The notes under the pieces are model-generated. The model did no database searches. It saw nothing but the letters and a program-made list of their open reading frames with translations, and was not told the DNA's origin. The position numbers were made by a program, and so were the translations under genes. From positions 518,501 to 582,500 of the forward strand of contig JAWRVZ010000138.1 in assembly GCA_037043235.1 (NCBI GenBank): a stretch of 64,000 nt of DNA. Direction: 5' to 3'. Shown in pieces: positions 30,961 through 44,600 of the stretch. The number at the start of each line of letters is the position of its first letter. The stretch's first letter is position 1. The stretch comes from Rhodeus uyekii (taxonomy: Eukaryota > Chordata > Actinopteri > Cypriniformes > Acheilognathidae).

Positions 30961-32309
30961 TTCTCAGAAAGACAACTGTAGTGAAAGTACTGCAGCTCAT
31001 AATGTTCACCTGTTAATGCCACAGGTGAACGAGTTCTACTCTTTCTTTCTTCATCGTCTCTTTTTTAAGCTGACTCTTTATTGGTTATCCTTTATTCTAC
31101 ACATCTCTGCCTGAGACAGATGAAATAAACTCTTATATTAATGCAGTTCAATTATATTTGTAGATCTGTCCTGGTATGATAGTTCTGAGCTGTTTGATAC
31201 ATTTTGATGATATATTTATAGATGAACTGAAATTTTGAAGATTTTTCTGAAACACAAATCTTTTGCTACATGATAAATGTATTTTTGACAAATTTTATGC
31301 ACCCTTGTTTAATAAAAGTATCAATTTCTTAAAAAAAAGAAGAAATGTTTTCATACTATTTGTTATTATTATCTGAACAGGATTTCAGTGACAAAAACAC
31401 TTCTACAGACATTTATTTTTCGCTTTTTGAGGTTATAAATGATCAAATGAATGTACCCTTATTTAATAAAAGTATACATTTCTTTTCATAAACGATGATT
31501 TTGTCAGTTGATGATGTTATAACAGCAGCAGAAACACATGAAGAGCAGCTAAACAAGTTGTCAACACTGTTACACACCATATTGAAAGTCCAATCACACG
31601 GTATATTAACCGTCAGTCGGGGAGACCAGGATCAACTATATTCCTCCGATCTGAATCAAGCGAGATTTTCTCTCTTCTGTGGAAAACAAGCACGATCATT
31701 TCACATCAGCAGAAGTTTAACAAAATATTGATTTTGAGGTCCTAAAGTTACTATTTCCTATGTAGAGAATTTTTCTTATGCAGTCTAAACTTTAAACGAC
31801 AGTGAATTTAGACTTACACAGATTTCATCTCTAGGTTACTGATAAAAGAACATGAATATGCGAGCGTGGTTTGCTAACATATGGGATTGTATCATGGCTG
31901 CAACATCAGGCCGATTGTGAGATTTTGTTGCACTACATTTACATTTTTATGCACTTGGCTTTTATCCAAAGCGACTTACATTGCATTGCATTGACATCCA
32001 GGTCAGGCCAATATCAGCTGAAGAAGAATTCTGCATAGTCTGCTATTCAAACTCAAATTACTGTGAAATTATTACAGTTACATGGTAAATAATGAGTTGC
32101 TTTTTAATCCTTTTAAAAATACAATGAATATGATCAAGATTCTGTTAATATGTCTATTACATTAAATTTAATTTCATTAAAGTTTGGTTAAAGACTCATC
32201 AGATAATTAATGCATTTGAGTAAAATAAATATTTAAATGATTAAAATCCAGTTAGAATAATTGCCTGGTCGTCTGCAAAAATAGAAACAGACTTTGCTTT
32301 TTGAAAATG
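30961..32309. other. Intergenic AT-rich DNA
   Basis: No gene is recognised. The only identifiable piece is a short fish repeat at about 31930-31990, sharing 'tatccaaagcgactta' with gtpbp2 intron 1. The open frame at 31495-31731 has no recognisable content. Confidence 0.5.
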
Positions 32310-32706
32310 TGTTATGAATGCGGGTGCGGAGAGACGGGGGCGGAGCAAACAATCCACTTTTATTAAACCAAACAAAAACACTTTAAATAGCCAAACAAAA
32401 CCGGCACACTTGTGCAAAAACTGAACTTAAACCAGACTTGAGCAGACCGGGACCACAGAGACAAGACGACAGACTGCCGAGCATAAACCACGTCGACAAC
32501 ATCAACAACCGACAAACACAGGGGAAACACAAGAGGGTTAAATACACAAGGCAATGAGGAACACCTGGGAAGACTAACGATGAAAGTGACGAACAAGACA
32601 GGCGCAGGAAGGGCACGAGAGGAAACACAGAAAGGACAAGTGAAACAATAACCAGACTGACAGAAAGTGACAAAGAAGACCCAGACAGACAGAAACAAGT
32701 GTTACA
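32310..32706 (-). mobile_element. Solo LTR of a retrotransposon (probably Gypsy-type)
   Basis: On the minus strand it runs TGTAACACTTG...CATAACA, with the canonical TG...CA ends. It contains TATTTAAAG and a polyadenylation signal (TTTAATAAAAG). The flanks aaatg and atatg agree at four of five bases, compatible with a 5-bp target duplication. No internal coding region is adjacent, so it is a solo LTR from LTR-LTR recombination. The family call is inference. Confidence 0.65.
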
Positions 32707-33445
32707 ATATGATGTCTGACATGTAAAAGACTTTGAAGTACATACAAATAAATCTTGAGTAACATTATTAGATTAGATAAACGTGATTTCTGTGAGTCAG
32801 GCTTTTATTTGAGACACAGTAACACGACTCTTCGGTGTCACGACAGACCCATCAACAGCCAATCTAACACTGACTTCTAGCATTTAATCTAATATTATAG
32901 TCTTGTTCTTATTAGTGAAAATATTTAAACTGTATTATGAATTAGTGTACCTATATTTTTTTCTTCTATCAAAATATGACTAGTGTATTTCAAGTGTGAG
33001 TTAAGAATAAAAGTTAATCAATTTAGTTAATCTTTATTCCTGGACATGTGATAGTAGAAGTTTATTTTTCCATAAGTTCTCAGAGGAATTCCTGTCATTA
33101 GAGCTGCATTAAGAGCACGCATGATGCTTGACCTTTGACCTGCACTGTTGAATTCAAGTGTTGTGTAATCAAAATACATCAACCATTTGTAGCATGAGAA
33201 CTGCTGTATTTCATCGAGGAAACAGTGACACGTGATAAAGAGCAGACAAGTGTAGTTTGAAAAAAACATTTTATACTTTATAGCAAATGACTTAACGCAG
33301 AAAAACATACTGCCATATTATCTTTGCTGGAACAGTTAGTTCAATCAGTCTTTCTTTTATTAGCAACAAACAAACAATATAATTCTTATTCACATTGATG
33401 AAAGTAATGATACTAAACAAAAAGATTGCGCAACGGCTTATGTGC

Positions 33446-33840
33446 ATAAGTCAAGTCACCTTTATACGTATATCACTTTACACAATGTGCAGACGGATTG
33501 TTTCAAAGCAGCTTTACAGTGATGGCAGGAAAAGCATTGCATTCATCTGTTGTTCAGCTGACGTCAGTTCAGTGTGGATTCAGATCAGCAACTATTGAAT
33601 TAGTTTATTTCATCTATAAAGCAGTTCTTCAAAAATTGTGTGATCGTCCAGGTCAGTTCAGGTCAAGTTCAGTTCTCATTCAACAGTGCTGTCAGATCAA
33701 TAATACTGTTAAATATTAAGTGTTTCTAACTAAGCAAGCCAGAGGAGACAGTGGCGATCCCAAACTCCTTGAGGTGACAGAATGGAGAAAAAACCTTGGG
33801 AGAATCCAGGTTCATTCAGAGGTCAGTTCTCCTCTGTTCA
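33446..33840. repeat. Cyprinid-type interspersed repeat
   Basis: It begins 'aagtcaagtcacctttatacg' and continues through 'gattgtttcaaagcagctttacag' to 'gagacagtggcgatcccaaactcc' and 'aaaaaaccttgggagaatccaggttc'. I recall this block as abundant in cyprinid genomes. It shares its first half with 18465-18605. It is the best lineage marker in the window, but this rests on memory. Confidence 0.55.
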
Positions 33841-34524
33841 ATTCCTGACCGGAAGATCTGTGAGGAGGAGCTAAACACATTACATTCACACACCGATGAA
33901 CACGCTTTCCAAGATGGGAAGCCATCAAGCCACATCTGAATCCGTAGCTCGATTCACTTCCTGTCTCCTGAGATCCCTCCATCTGATGGACTTCTGAAGG
34001 AAACTCAGATGTGTCCTTCATGGCCTTTGCTATCCCACAATCCTGTGCTCTCCATTCTGAGACACTTGAGCTGCTGGTAGTCAGTTTGTGTAAAAGTGGG
34101 ATTTTGACCAACATTTTCCACTTTTGATGTCATTTCTAGAGAGAAATTACTTTTGCAGTAATTAAATTTATGACCAAAGCTTACCAAAGATCATTAAACT
34201 ATTGCAGATTGACACACAAATATTTTTATTTTTTAGAATTCATACCACAACAATAATTGTATTTATAGGCATTTTATAATATAGTAAAAAACAGAGCATT
34301 TTATTTAATAGCATCTGGCAACTTAAAAATGTTTTATTGGGGTCTAAAAAATTATATCTATAAGCATAATTATACAGATGAACTGAATGCTTTTATTTCC
34401 ATTCAAATGGATGAAAAACAATAGAAAAGCATTGGGCTTAAATTATTCCTCTAGTGGGCATAATTAATATCACATCATTAATATCACGTCATTAATATCA
34501 CATCATTAATATCACGTCATTAAT

Positions 34525-34526
<2 letters not shown>

Positions 34527-34565
<39 letters not shown>

Positions 34566-35108
34566 ATTTTATTGTCCCTTAACGGGAAATTTGTTTTCAC
34601 AGACGTGTCGTCGCAGCAGAGCATGCGCCGTTTTTTCTCCAGGAAAACAAGAAATACAAGAATGCAGTTTAGCAAGCCTTACATAGCAAAACAAAAACAA
34701 ACATAATATACATCACACATTACACGTAAGACTCGTGTTGGGATTTTTTTCAGTGGAGTTGGGGGGGGGGGAGGGACATAGATAAGGACAGATAAGGACA
34801 GTACAGGCAGACAGATGTTGAGAGAGAATATGAGATGTTTTGAGTTCACTTCAGTTCAGTTCCTTGGCTTTGTCCCTAAAGGGAGATAAGGAGACCAGGC
34901 TGTTCACGCTGAGTTCCCGAGAGATAGGGACAAGTGAAGTTTCGGGTTAATTTTTATTCCATTTGTTGATCTTCGGTAATTTGTCCGGATCATAATCAAT
35001 AAATCAGCTCCGGTCGCGTTCGGTCCGTACAGTTCCCTAGACATCACGTCTAGCCTCATGGCCAGACTTTTACGGTTACAGTCCGTAAAAAGTTCACCGG
35101 TCTGACTC
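34527..35108 (-). mobile_element. Retroposon 3' end with (TCTA)n tail, inside minisatellite
   Basis: On the minus strand it ends 'caaatttcccgttaagggac' then aataaaattc then (TCTA)n. This is the 3'-tail structure typical of several fish non-LTR retroposons. Bases 34526-34564 are the (GATA)n tail on the plus strand. No reverse transcriptase was found, so it is a 5'-truncated or non-coding copy. Confidence 0.6.
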
Positions 35109-35237
35109 ATTAATATCACATCATTAATATCACGTCATTAATATCACATCATTAATATCACATTATTAATATCACGTCATTAATATCACATCATTAATAT
35201 CACGTCATTAATATCACGTCATTAATTTCACGTCATT

Positions 35238-35855
35238 AACCCTTTCGCGCGTACGATCACACCGGTGTGATTAGAACGTTCGTGCTTCACGTCATCATCA
35301 ACTGCTAAATTCAAACGTGTTTTCGCGCGTCATCTGGCGCCGATTCAGAGAGGGGCGCGCTTAGAGCTTGTCATATATCACAACTGCTCAGTGTTTTCAA
35401 CCACATAAGGTTTATTTTCGGTTTCAGACATTTAAATACTCATAAGTACTTGCAAAACAATACATCTCTAGTATCTAGTATACATCTCTAGTTTGAAAAA
35501 TACACACTGACGTCCATAAAAGCAGAAATAGCAATCATTCATTTATAAATTGATCAGATACACATTGCATAGGTAACCATAAAGTTCACTGTATTCTTCT
35601 CTCACTTCACTGGTCACTTACTGTAAACATGGCGGCGCCCATCGCGCATCGTAGACCAGTTAATATGATCATTATAAAAGTTTTTAAACGACAAAACACA
35701 TTCATTTCCACATATTTGAGAATCGAAATATCAGGTAGTTGATAACATAGCCAACAAGTGTGTGAATATTTTGAATAAATAAGACATACACTAAATAAAT
35801 GCGATGCACATGTCATAAAGCGCTTCTGAGGCTGCGGTGTGTCAACGTGACAAGC
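35238..35855. mobile_element. Second minisatellite insertion, piggyBac-like left end
   Basis: The left boundary is TTAA followed by CCCTTTCGCGCGTACG, the TTAA/CCC hallmark of piggyBac elements, inserted into the TTAA present in every minisatellite unit. The right boundary shows no inverted copy, so the assignment is weak. Internal features include the palindrome cacaccggtgtg and 'aacatggcggcgccc' near 35628. Confidence 0.4.
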
Positions 35856-35884
35856 ACGTCATTAATATCACGTCATTAAAATCA

Positions 35885-36846
35885 CAGCTTGGACCCATAA
35901 TTATAAGATCATGCTTAATGAAAGTTACAGCAGTAAACAATGTATACTACAACTATAGTAGTTTCAATTTATGAATTATACGTTTAATAAGGTCAGATGC
36001 AATAGTTCAATAAATAGTTTAATAGTGGTTTCTCACTATTATTATAATAATTATTATAATATATATTATAACAACAGGTTAAAAATACAATTGAGTATGA
36101 GTATAATACAGTAGTAACAGAAAAACTATGAATAAAATGCCAAATATATATATATATTATAGCATAAATTAAAACATAATAGTAAATAAAATAAAAATAT
36201 CAAATAAAATAGTGAGTTGTGAACAACACAATCACATAATAGTATAAATAATGAAATAATAATATATGATGATATATAATGATATAATAGACAGAAGTTT
36301 ATTGGTTATTGCAGGTAAACACGGCTTGCACATCTTGTGTTTGATCCCGATGGCTTTAAGAGTTGTTGAACATGTTAAGGGGCCTTAAAGTTAGAAAAAA
36401 AAGACCTTTGACCTTTGAGAAAACAACAGAGGCCTTTGCCCAGTATTACTGCACACCAGGGAGAAAGTCCCAAGAGCTGCGGTATATATTTCCTTCCCAG
36501 CGGAGGACCAGACTATAGTTTGAACTGTGATCCATCTCCATCAGGGCAGCCGCAGTACTTTACTACAGAAAACAATCCTAAACTCTCAAAGATGAGAATG
36601 CTGAGTACCAAGAGCCAAAGCTGTGATTTAACCAATATTTACCAAAAAGAAAAGAAAAAGTAGTATATATTTCTCCAAAGTATATATTATACTGTATCCC
36701 AATTGGATACAAACATAAGAAGGTAAAATCAGATGCTTTATCAGGATTTGTGTTTTATTTAAACACGTATGTGTGCGACACACAGGTCTTGGCATGCAGT
36801 GAACAGGGTTCACCTCAAAGTGATAGACTACTAACACCAAACAATA
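35885..36846. other. AT-rich intergenic DNA
   Basis: Very AT-rich with short TA and ATA runs (for example 36145-36160). No gene, RNA or mobile element is recognised. The open frame at 36415-36663 shows no family features. Confidence 0.5.
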
Positions 36847-37893
36847 CACACTCACCTGAAGGATTATTAGGAACACCTGTTCAATTTCTCATTAATGCAT
36901 TAATCTAATCAACCAATCACATGGCAGTTGCTTCAGTGCATTTAGGGGTTGGTCCTGGTCAAGACAATCTCCTGAACTCCAAACTGAATGTCAGAATGGG
37001 AAAGAAAGGTGATTTCAGCAGTTTTGAGCGTGGCATGTTGTTGCTGCCAGACGGGCCGGTCTGAGTATTTCACAATCTGCTCAGTTACTGGGATTTTCAC
37101 ACACAACCATGTCTAGGGTTTACAAAGAATGCTGTGAAAAGGGAAAAGCATCCAGTATGCGGCAGTCCTGTGGGAGAAAATGCCTTGTTGATGCTAGAGG
37201 TCAGAGGTCATGGGCCAACTGATTCAAGCTGATAGAAATAGAGGCACAATTTGTACCAGCTCACCAAAATTGAACAGAAAAATGTTGCTGGTCTGATGAG
37301 TCTGGATTTCTGTTGAGACATTCAGATGGTAGAGTCAGAATTTGGTGTAAACAGAATGAGAAAATGGATCCATCATGCCTTGTTACCACTGTGCAGGCTG
37401 GTGGTGGTGGTGTAATGGTGTGGGGGATGTTTTCTTGGCACACTTTAGACCCCTTTAGTGCCAATTGGGCATCGTTTAAATGCCACAGCCTACCTGAGCA
37501 TTGTTTCTGACCATGTCCATCCCTTCATGACCACCATGTGCCCATCCTCTGATGATGCTTCCAGCAGGATAATGCACCGTCACAAAGCTTGAATCATTTC
37601 AGATTGGTTTCTTGAACATGACAATGAGTTCACGGCACTAAAATGCCCCACAGTCACCAGATCTCAACCCAATAGAGCATCTTTGGGATGTGGAGGAACG
37701 GGAGCTTCGTGTCCTGGATGTGCATCCCACAAATCTCCATCAACTGCAAGATGCTCCCATCAATATGGCCAACATTTCTAAAGAATGCTTTCAGCAACTT
37801 GTTGAATCAATGCCACGTAGAATTAAGCAGTTCTGAAGGTGAAAGGGGTCAAACACAGTATTAGTGTTCCTAATAATCCTTTATGTGAGTGTA
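36847..37893 (+). mobile_element. Tc1/mariner transposon with broken transposase
   Basis: Inverted ends are 'cactcacctgaaggattattaggaacacc' and 'gtgttcctaataatcctttatgtgagtg', flanked by TA. The interior decodes in pieces as a Tc1 transposase: 'gggattttcacacacaaccatgtc' (HTH), QQDNAPSQS-like (second catalytic Asp, about 37565) and SPDLNPIEHLWDVEER (third acidic residue, about 37655). Many frameshifts and stops make it a pseudogene. A fragment of the same family, inverted, lies at 60765. Confidence 0.85.
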
Positions 37894-38433
37894 TATAATC
37901 TAATAATCAAAACATCATGAAAACAAAAAGTTATTAGAAAATTCACTTCCCTTGCCATCTCAAAGTAATTTCCCAAATGATATTATTTCATATTATGAAT
38001 GGATTATTAATCGTGACTAAATGTATGGGGGAAAACATCTAAAGGTGAACTTATCACAGCCCTGTTGGAATGACAGACTGTATTTGTTGCATTTTCTTTT
38101 TCTACAATGTTTTATCAAAAGCATCGGTTTCTGCAGTCGTTTAATAACTGCGTGATCTTCACGGTAATCTCCAGCGTCCTCCGCACTCACAGCGCCGTTA
38201 CTGAACCATCACGACTGTATTCTGCTCAAGATCCTTTCACCTCGTCATCACTTACACATTTGATAAAAGTGCAAGTTTGTTGCTTTTATCAGACGATCAA
38301 CTCTGACAGCATCAGACAAGACAGTCAGTTTTATTTTCCACAATACCTCGTTACACTTTTGCACCATGGTAAATTAAGGCAAACGCTCTTTACCCTCTTT
38401 TGCATTTAATTGAAAGATGTTTTCAGTCACAGT

Positions 38434-38439
38434 TTTATT
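38434..38439 (-). terminator. Candidate mcph1 polyadenylation signal
   Basis: AATAAA on the minus strand, 155 nt downstream of the mcph1 stop codon. Distance and orientation fit a short 3'UTR. Not verified by transcript data. Confidence 0.5.
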
Positions 38440-38593
38440 AATAAAATAAGCACACAGTAACATCTAAATAACACGACACACACAATTTTGCTAAAAACAC
38501 ATTAAAACAGAAATATTTAATAATAGTAGTTTCACAGTTGACATAAAAATAATAAAGTCACAGCCAATTTCTCCAAGGCAAATCCCAGGATGT

Positions 38594-38646
38594 TCATTCC
38601 AGGATGTACTCGTCATATGGGAGTAGTGTGAGATGGGTGACGCAGT
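38594..38646 (-). CDS. mcph1: mcph1 last exon
   Basis: A 53-nt exon after a tttcag acceptor. Joined to the preceding exon it reads WVLDCVTHLTLLPYDEYILE and then TGA. This is a normal BRCT3 end and microcephalin C-terminus. Confidence 0.88.
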
Positions 38647-41600
38647 CTGAAACACACACACACACACACACGAGTGTTAGAGAGAACAGGATGCTTGATT
38701 GAACATCATGTCTGATGGCATAATCTTGAGGATCTGCAGATAACGGTGAGTTTGTATCAGTCAGGATCAGGGGTGCTTGTGAGCTACTTATAAAATCACA
38801 AAGTCAAAATGATCTATCTACTATAAAAATACAAAACATATATTTATTTATGAATATATTGAGAGTTCTCAATAATTACATGAACCCGTATAACACAACT
38901 CTTGCTTTTGACGTTACTGTGAGAACAATGACTGCTGTGCGGATGACTGAGATTTGAGCTTCTTCTTCTTCTTCTCAGTCGTTTTTCAGAGGGAAGTCAG
39001 TGTCGTGGTTATGAACAGTCAGAACATGCCTGTACATCAATCCAGCGACATTTCACCGTGAGAACATGATGGACAGATGTTTGCTCTGTTCATTACATGT
39101 GATCCGCCTCTGCCATCAATGCATTATATCCTGCTCTAGAAGTTTAAAGTAGGATTTAATAGAAATTTAAAATGCAAAATTGGTGGCTATTTCTTTGTTC
39201 AGTGATACGGCCTCATGTTCATTCTGGTGTGTGGATTTTTTCAGAAGTAATTCTAAAATAATAATTTGATTAATAAGCTTACATTTTTGTCAGCACGATC
39301 TGAAGATGATCTGCTTCATCAGTTTTCATGAAGATCGGGCATTTGGTCAAGGGGTTTTTCGGAAGATTCAAAAATGCTCATGAGAAACATGATGCAGTCG
39401 TTGAGCCAAGGAACCAGAGACAACATTGTGTGTTCCAGCCCTTACGGCTCAAAAGTTATTAGCATAAACATCAGTGCAGGTTTGGACAGTTGGCGGCGCT
39501 AGAGGGATTCGGTTAATCTCTCCAAAACTGTGGTGTTTCATGTTGTAGACTCGAGAGTAGCAGATCATCTCATGGTTACTCTGATCAAGACATCACGGAT
39601 CAGGATAACTGGAGACCAATATCTAGTATTTTGAATATTGGAATTAGTAAAAAAAAGAAGAAAAAAGTAAATACAGTAATACCTCGGTTTACGAGCGACT
39701 TACTATACGAGAAAATCGGTGTACGAGCAAGGTATCGGAGTGCGAGAAAAATATTCCATCACCCACGTGCATTTTTGTGTAGAAAAGATCTAACGCTCAG
39801 CATCATCGCGCATTTTTACTGTAAATATCCTAAACACAGCCTCTCACAAAGCCCATCAGCCCTTCACTCGTTCATTCTCTCAGCGTCGCTCGGTTTGGCT
39901 GCATCATTCACCACAGTGATACTTTTATAAGTGATTTACAGCGGTTTTACCTACTGTTGTTAACATTAATTGTGATCGCTATTGTTCACGTAGTGAAATA
40001 TATACGTACAGTACAGCATATAGACAATGACCTCAAGATGAAAGAAAGAAGGGATGAAATTCTCCCTGTAAGCAGTAAAACCCTCCTCTCGTCTCCTTCA
40101 CGCCAACAGCGACTCAAAGCTGAAGTGCGTTACAGTAAATTGTCAAGTATTTTTAGAGTTTAATTGTCAATTATTAATTAGTATTTATATGAGATCTTAA
40201 TGGTTATAATTTTAACTGTAAATAATAGGGTAAGACAAAAAAAATACTTTAAATGGGCATTTATGGTCGTGTGGAACGAATCAATAGATTTTTAGTGCAT
40301 TCTTATGGGGAAAATTGTTTTGGTGTACGAGAATTGTGAGTTATGAGTTCTTGGAACGAATTAAACTCGTAAACTGAGATATTACTGTACTGGTATTGAT
40401 GCATCCCTAAATAATACATCAACAAAAGCCATTTTCACTTTGCAAAACTGGAACAGAAGTTAATTTGGGGAACGAATTTGGCCAGTGTATCGGCCCTCCC
40501 CTATTCCCAAATGACATTGTTATATTCATTCTAATACAGCCGCATCGCACCGCTGGCAACGGCACGGTCCTTCACATAAAACGAAATAAATCCGTCTACA
40601 GGCTTTCATAGACAACATGGGAAGTGGAAGAAAGGTCTTATTTTTTTAGTTTCGTCACAAGCCGTTCACATACTTGGCAATAAAAAAGGCCATGAACTCT
40701 TCCATAAAGCAGCTTTAATACTGCTCATTACAGTAGCGTTCGGTGAGCGGTGCGCCAGTAATCTCATGCTAAAAGCCAACTCATGCCCCGCCTGCTGCTG
40801 CACACACTGATCCGTTTAGGGTTCGTTTCTCAATCATTCAGCACATCTCACCCAAAACCCACTGCTCAGAGAGACTGCGGCTCCCCTCGGGTCTCTTGCC
40901 GTGGTACGGTCCGATGCAGATGCCGGCCTGCCGCACGCTCCGGCACACGGCCCCCCCGCACAGCTGGATGAGCTGGGTCAGGCTGCCGCAGGGGGGCTGT
41001 GAGTGCGGGGACACGAACATGGGCCGCTGCTGCTGGAACAGGTCCTGCTGGTGCTCCCCGGCGGACAGATGCTGCTGCAGGCGGCAGATCTGCAGAAACA
41101 GACCACGGTTATTACGGGCTGGCAGCACTTCTGACGGCAACTTACTGAGCGCCAGTTCAATGCTCAACTAGTGAAGCTCTCAACCTGTTGATTTCTACAG
41201 TCGAGTGAGAGACTTCCTGTGACTCAAACAGTAGAGAGCGGAGCTTGCAACGCCAAGAACAGATTTGAATGTCAATGTGTTTCTTGAATGCAATGCAAGT
41301 CTGGATAAAAGCATCTGATAAACACATGAATGTAAACCGGTTTCTTTACGCCACTGGCCTCGTCTCAAACGCTGCACTAACTGCTGACGCTGATCTTGCA
41401 GGCTTTAATCAAGCATGCCAGTGCAGTTCACAAAACCACCAGCGGGTCCAACGGGCATTTCATCATTCAGATTAAGAATACGAGGAGGCTAATGTTGTGA
41501 ATTTTATTTATGCATGTAGAAATGTTGTGACGTTAAAGACGCAGATGTTATAGCTGTAATGTTGCTTGTCAGTTTACGTTATTTATCCTGCAATAAACAC

Positions 41601-44600
41601 AAAATGAAAGGCGTTATTTTATTGTTTTTACAATACATAATTGTAATTGTGTCACAGTCGTTTACTTGTTTTTACATCTATATTTGTAAGAACACACGAG
41701 CACTAGTAAATGGGGATGAGTCACATCCTGTCTGCTCTGGATGGGAGCGCTGAGATGCGATGCGATTATAATCAGTGACAAATCTCTAACAGTACTGGAT
41801 GATTCTGCATTGATGGATTCATCGATTATAGCCGACTGACGTTTCTCTGACTTCATTCGTTGCACATACAGTAATACCTCGAGATACGAGCATAATCCGT
41901 TCCAGGGCAGAGCTCGTAACTCAAATTGTTCGTATCTCAAATCATGTTTTCCCATAAGAAATAATAGAAAACAAATTAATCCGTTCCAGATCCGTAACAA
42001 TGAAAAAAACATGTTTCTTATTAGTATAGACACACACACTATTATTGTGCATACAGTATAAGGATTCGTGTGATATCAAATAAAATGTGGTTTTAATTAT
42101 AAGTTTTTACAGACAGTAGCAGCAGGTGTGGGGGGGGGTTGGTACGCAGACACTTATTCTGTATCGTAACTTACACGGACACTACGTAACTTACATAAAC
42201 TTAAATGAACATAACTAAACTTAGCTTACATATTTTTAAAAAACATTTCTATTTTATATTGTTTTTCGATTTGTTTTCTTCCCTTTTTTCGCCGGACTAC
42301 CCTCACTTTCACTTGGCGCAGACCTTTTAACTAAATAACTATAGAGGGAGATTTGTTTCTCTCCCTTTAAAAATAAGGCACGTAATGAAAAGAGAGTTCA
42401 TCTCTAGTTGCATGTTCCTGATGAAGATCTAATACAATGCAGCGCATCATGAAATATCAATATCAAACCGATTTGTCGTCATGATAATAGTAATGAAGTT
42501 GAATGTGAAGATCACACAGCTTCTGAAGTCAACGCTCGCGTCCAGCGAACACAAATCTGCAGCTGTGCAACCCCTCTTATGACAACAGAGTAACCTAAAC
42601 CTTTAGAAGAAAAGAAAAAGATTGGGAATGATGTTGTTTCAGAGGAAAAAGGAGCTTTAAAGCATTAAAGGGATTATTAATATATATTTTTAGATGAGTT
42701 ACACATCTGTCCAGTTGTGGAAATTCAAGAGGTTGTCATATAGGGGTTGCACAGCTTTTTGTATGTTTTAGTAAAAGATGCATTAAAGGGTTAACTGGAG
42801 TTTCCATATGAATAATGTTTTACATGTTTCACAAGGTGAGCAGGTCTCTAGTGTACCGGGAGGAAAAAACAGCCTCCCGATCCTGTAGATGTCAAACGCT
42901 CTCATCAGAATAAAATGGACAGAGTGGCTGCACGTAAACGCTGTTCAAGAAAAAGAGGGCATTGCGTAATTTCCTTCCTCCTGCAACAAACACAAACAGG
43001 ATCCCTCCCGCACATGTGATGAGGGAAAATGGCTGAATTGTTGTTAAAAAAATCAGTCATTTTAAATATGAGTTCCTGATCATTATCAGATTGCCCTAAT
43101 TAAGTACAAAAAACAAACCAAAAAACAGATTACAGTCCATGTCCATTTAAAGAAAAGTCTTAAAATGACTGCATAATACTTTCATGTTTAAGGATATTTA
43201 AACTCTCTACATTCGGTAATAAAAGTGTTTACAAGCTATTAAATTCATCAAATCTTAATGAATTCAACAGAAATGAATGAAAACTGAATCCATAAAATGA
43301 TTCCATGATGGAAATCCCTTAAATAACACCTTAAAAACCCTTTAAATGAACTTTATCTCTAACAGTTTATCTCTAACCTTGATCAATCTATATCGGTCTA
43401 GTGACCCTGAAGACAGAGTGTGTTGTGTGTTAGTTGAAACTGGAGTTCGACGGGCAGAGATGCTCTACACAGAACCTCTTCTTCTAAACGTGTGTGTGTG
43501 TGTGTGATGCGCTCTACACTGAATAGAGGCTCTGACGGTCATCATAAAGCAATGTTCTCTCAGGTGTTAATGGAAATGACGACAAGGACATGATATCCAA
43601 GCAGAGGAGACACCCAAGGGGTCAAGAGACAAAACATCCTCTGAGCGGAATAATTTCCTTCCACAACACCTGCCTTCCGCTTCCTCTCCGTCAGCTCTGC
43701 ATCATCTCCAGCTCGCGTGGACTCGCACAACAATGCTTTATACTCACAGGTCTAAATGTTGGCCGTATGTATTTTTGCAAACATTTGAATAAATATCATC
43801 AGTTTTACAACAGATTTCCTCAGCTAAAAGGCCATTCACATCCTGCAGTTCATAATGTTGAATGAATTAAAATAGCACAGGGACAGCAAAAATGCTTTAA
43901 CACCGTTTTACTAAAAAACATTTCAAAAGACAGCAAAACTGCTTCTCTCTTCCCCAGAAAACAACACGAACACGTGAGAATATGAAAACATAAGATTGTG
44001 ATGTTTAGTAGCAGCATAAGATCATCTGATCAGAGCTTTTACAAATGTCATCTTAGTGAAAGCGAACGCTTTCATAAACAAGCCGCTTTTCACCTTCTGG
44101 CATTTTACCAGCATGTCAAATAGAGTAACAAGTACCATTAGAATTTCCTCCTTTTTTGAGGACATTTGACAGATTTTCAATGACAAGATTCTCAGACTTA
44201 GGCCAGGAAATGGTCGTGACGACTCTTTATCTCTCTTCACACACTCAAAGGGACCAGTGCTTTGAAGAAGACAAAAGCAAAGCAAACCCCATCTGGACGT
44301 GCGGTCATCTCTGCTGAAGCGGCGAATATGAACTATACAGCTGCATCCTGACTCGGGTGTTTTTAGCAGCTGCTTCTAAGAACAACACAAATACCAGCGC
44401 AACGACCCCTTCCTCTCCCGCCACCAGAACCAGCGTCTCGGCGCGAGAGCTTCAGAGTCCGGCTCTCCTCGAGCACTCGTCCAGCAGTGGGTTCTGGGAG
44501 GGGTCTCGCGCTGCACACGGATGAGGATGAGTGTGATCCGCCTGTGGGCGAGAGACACTGCGAGTGCTCCGGTGACACGTCTCCTCCTACACGCGGAGTC

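Larger units (their letters stand above)
34461..35884. repeat. 14-bp minisatellite split by two insertions
   Basis: The unit ATTAATATCACRTC recurs at 34461-34526, 35109-35240 and 35856-35884. The R position mostly alternates A/G (acatc/acgtc), giving a partial 28-bp higher-order period. One array was evidently interrupted by 34527-35108 and again by about 35241-35855. Confidence 0.85.

Noticed and set aside
32363..32765. Open frames of 63-111 codons, Cys/Leu/Phe-rich
   Set aside because: These are read across a solo LTR. The hydrophobic composition comes from its CT-rich sequence.
34461..35240. Regularly spaced short repeats considered as a CRISPR-like array
   Set aside because: The units are contiguous, with no unique spacers, in a eukaryotic genome. 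It is a minisatellite.
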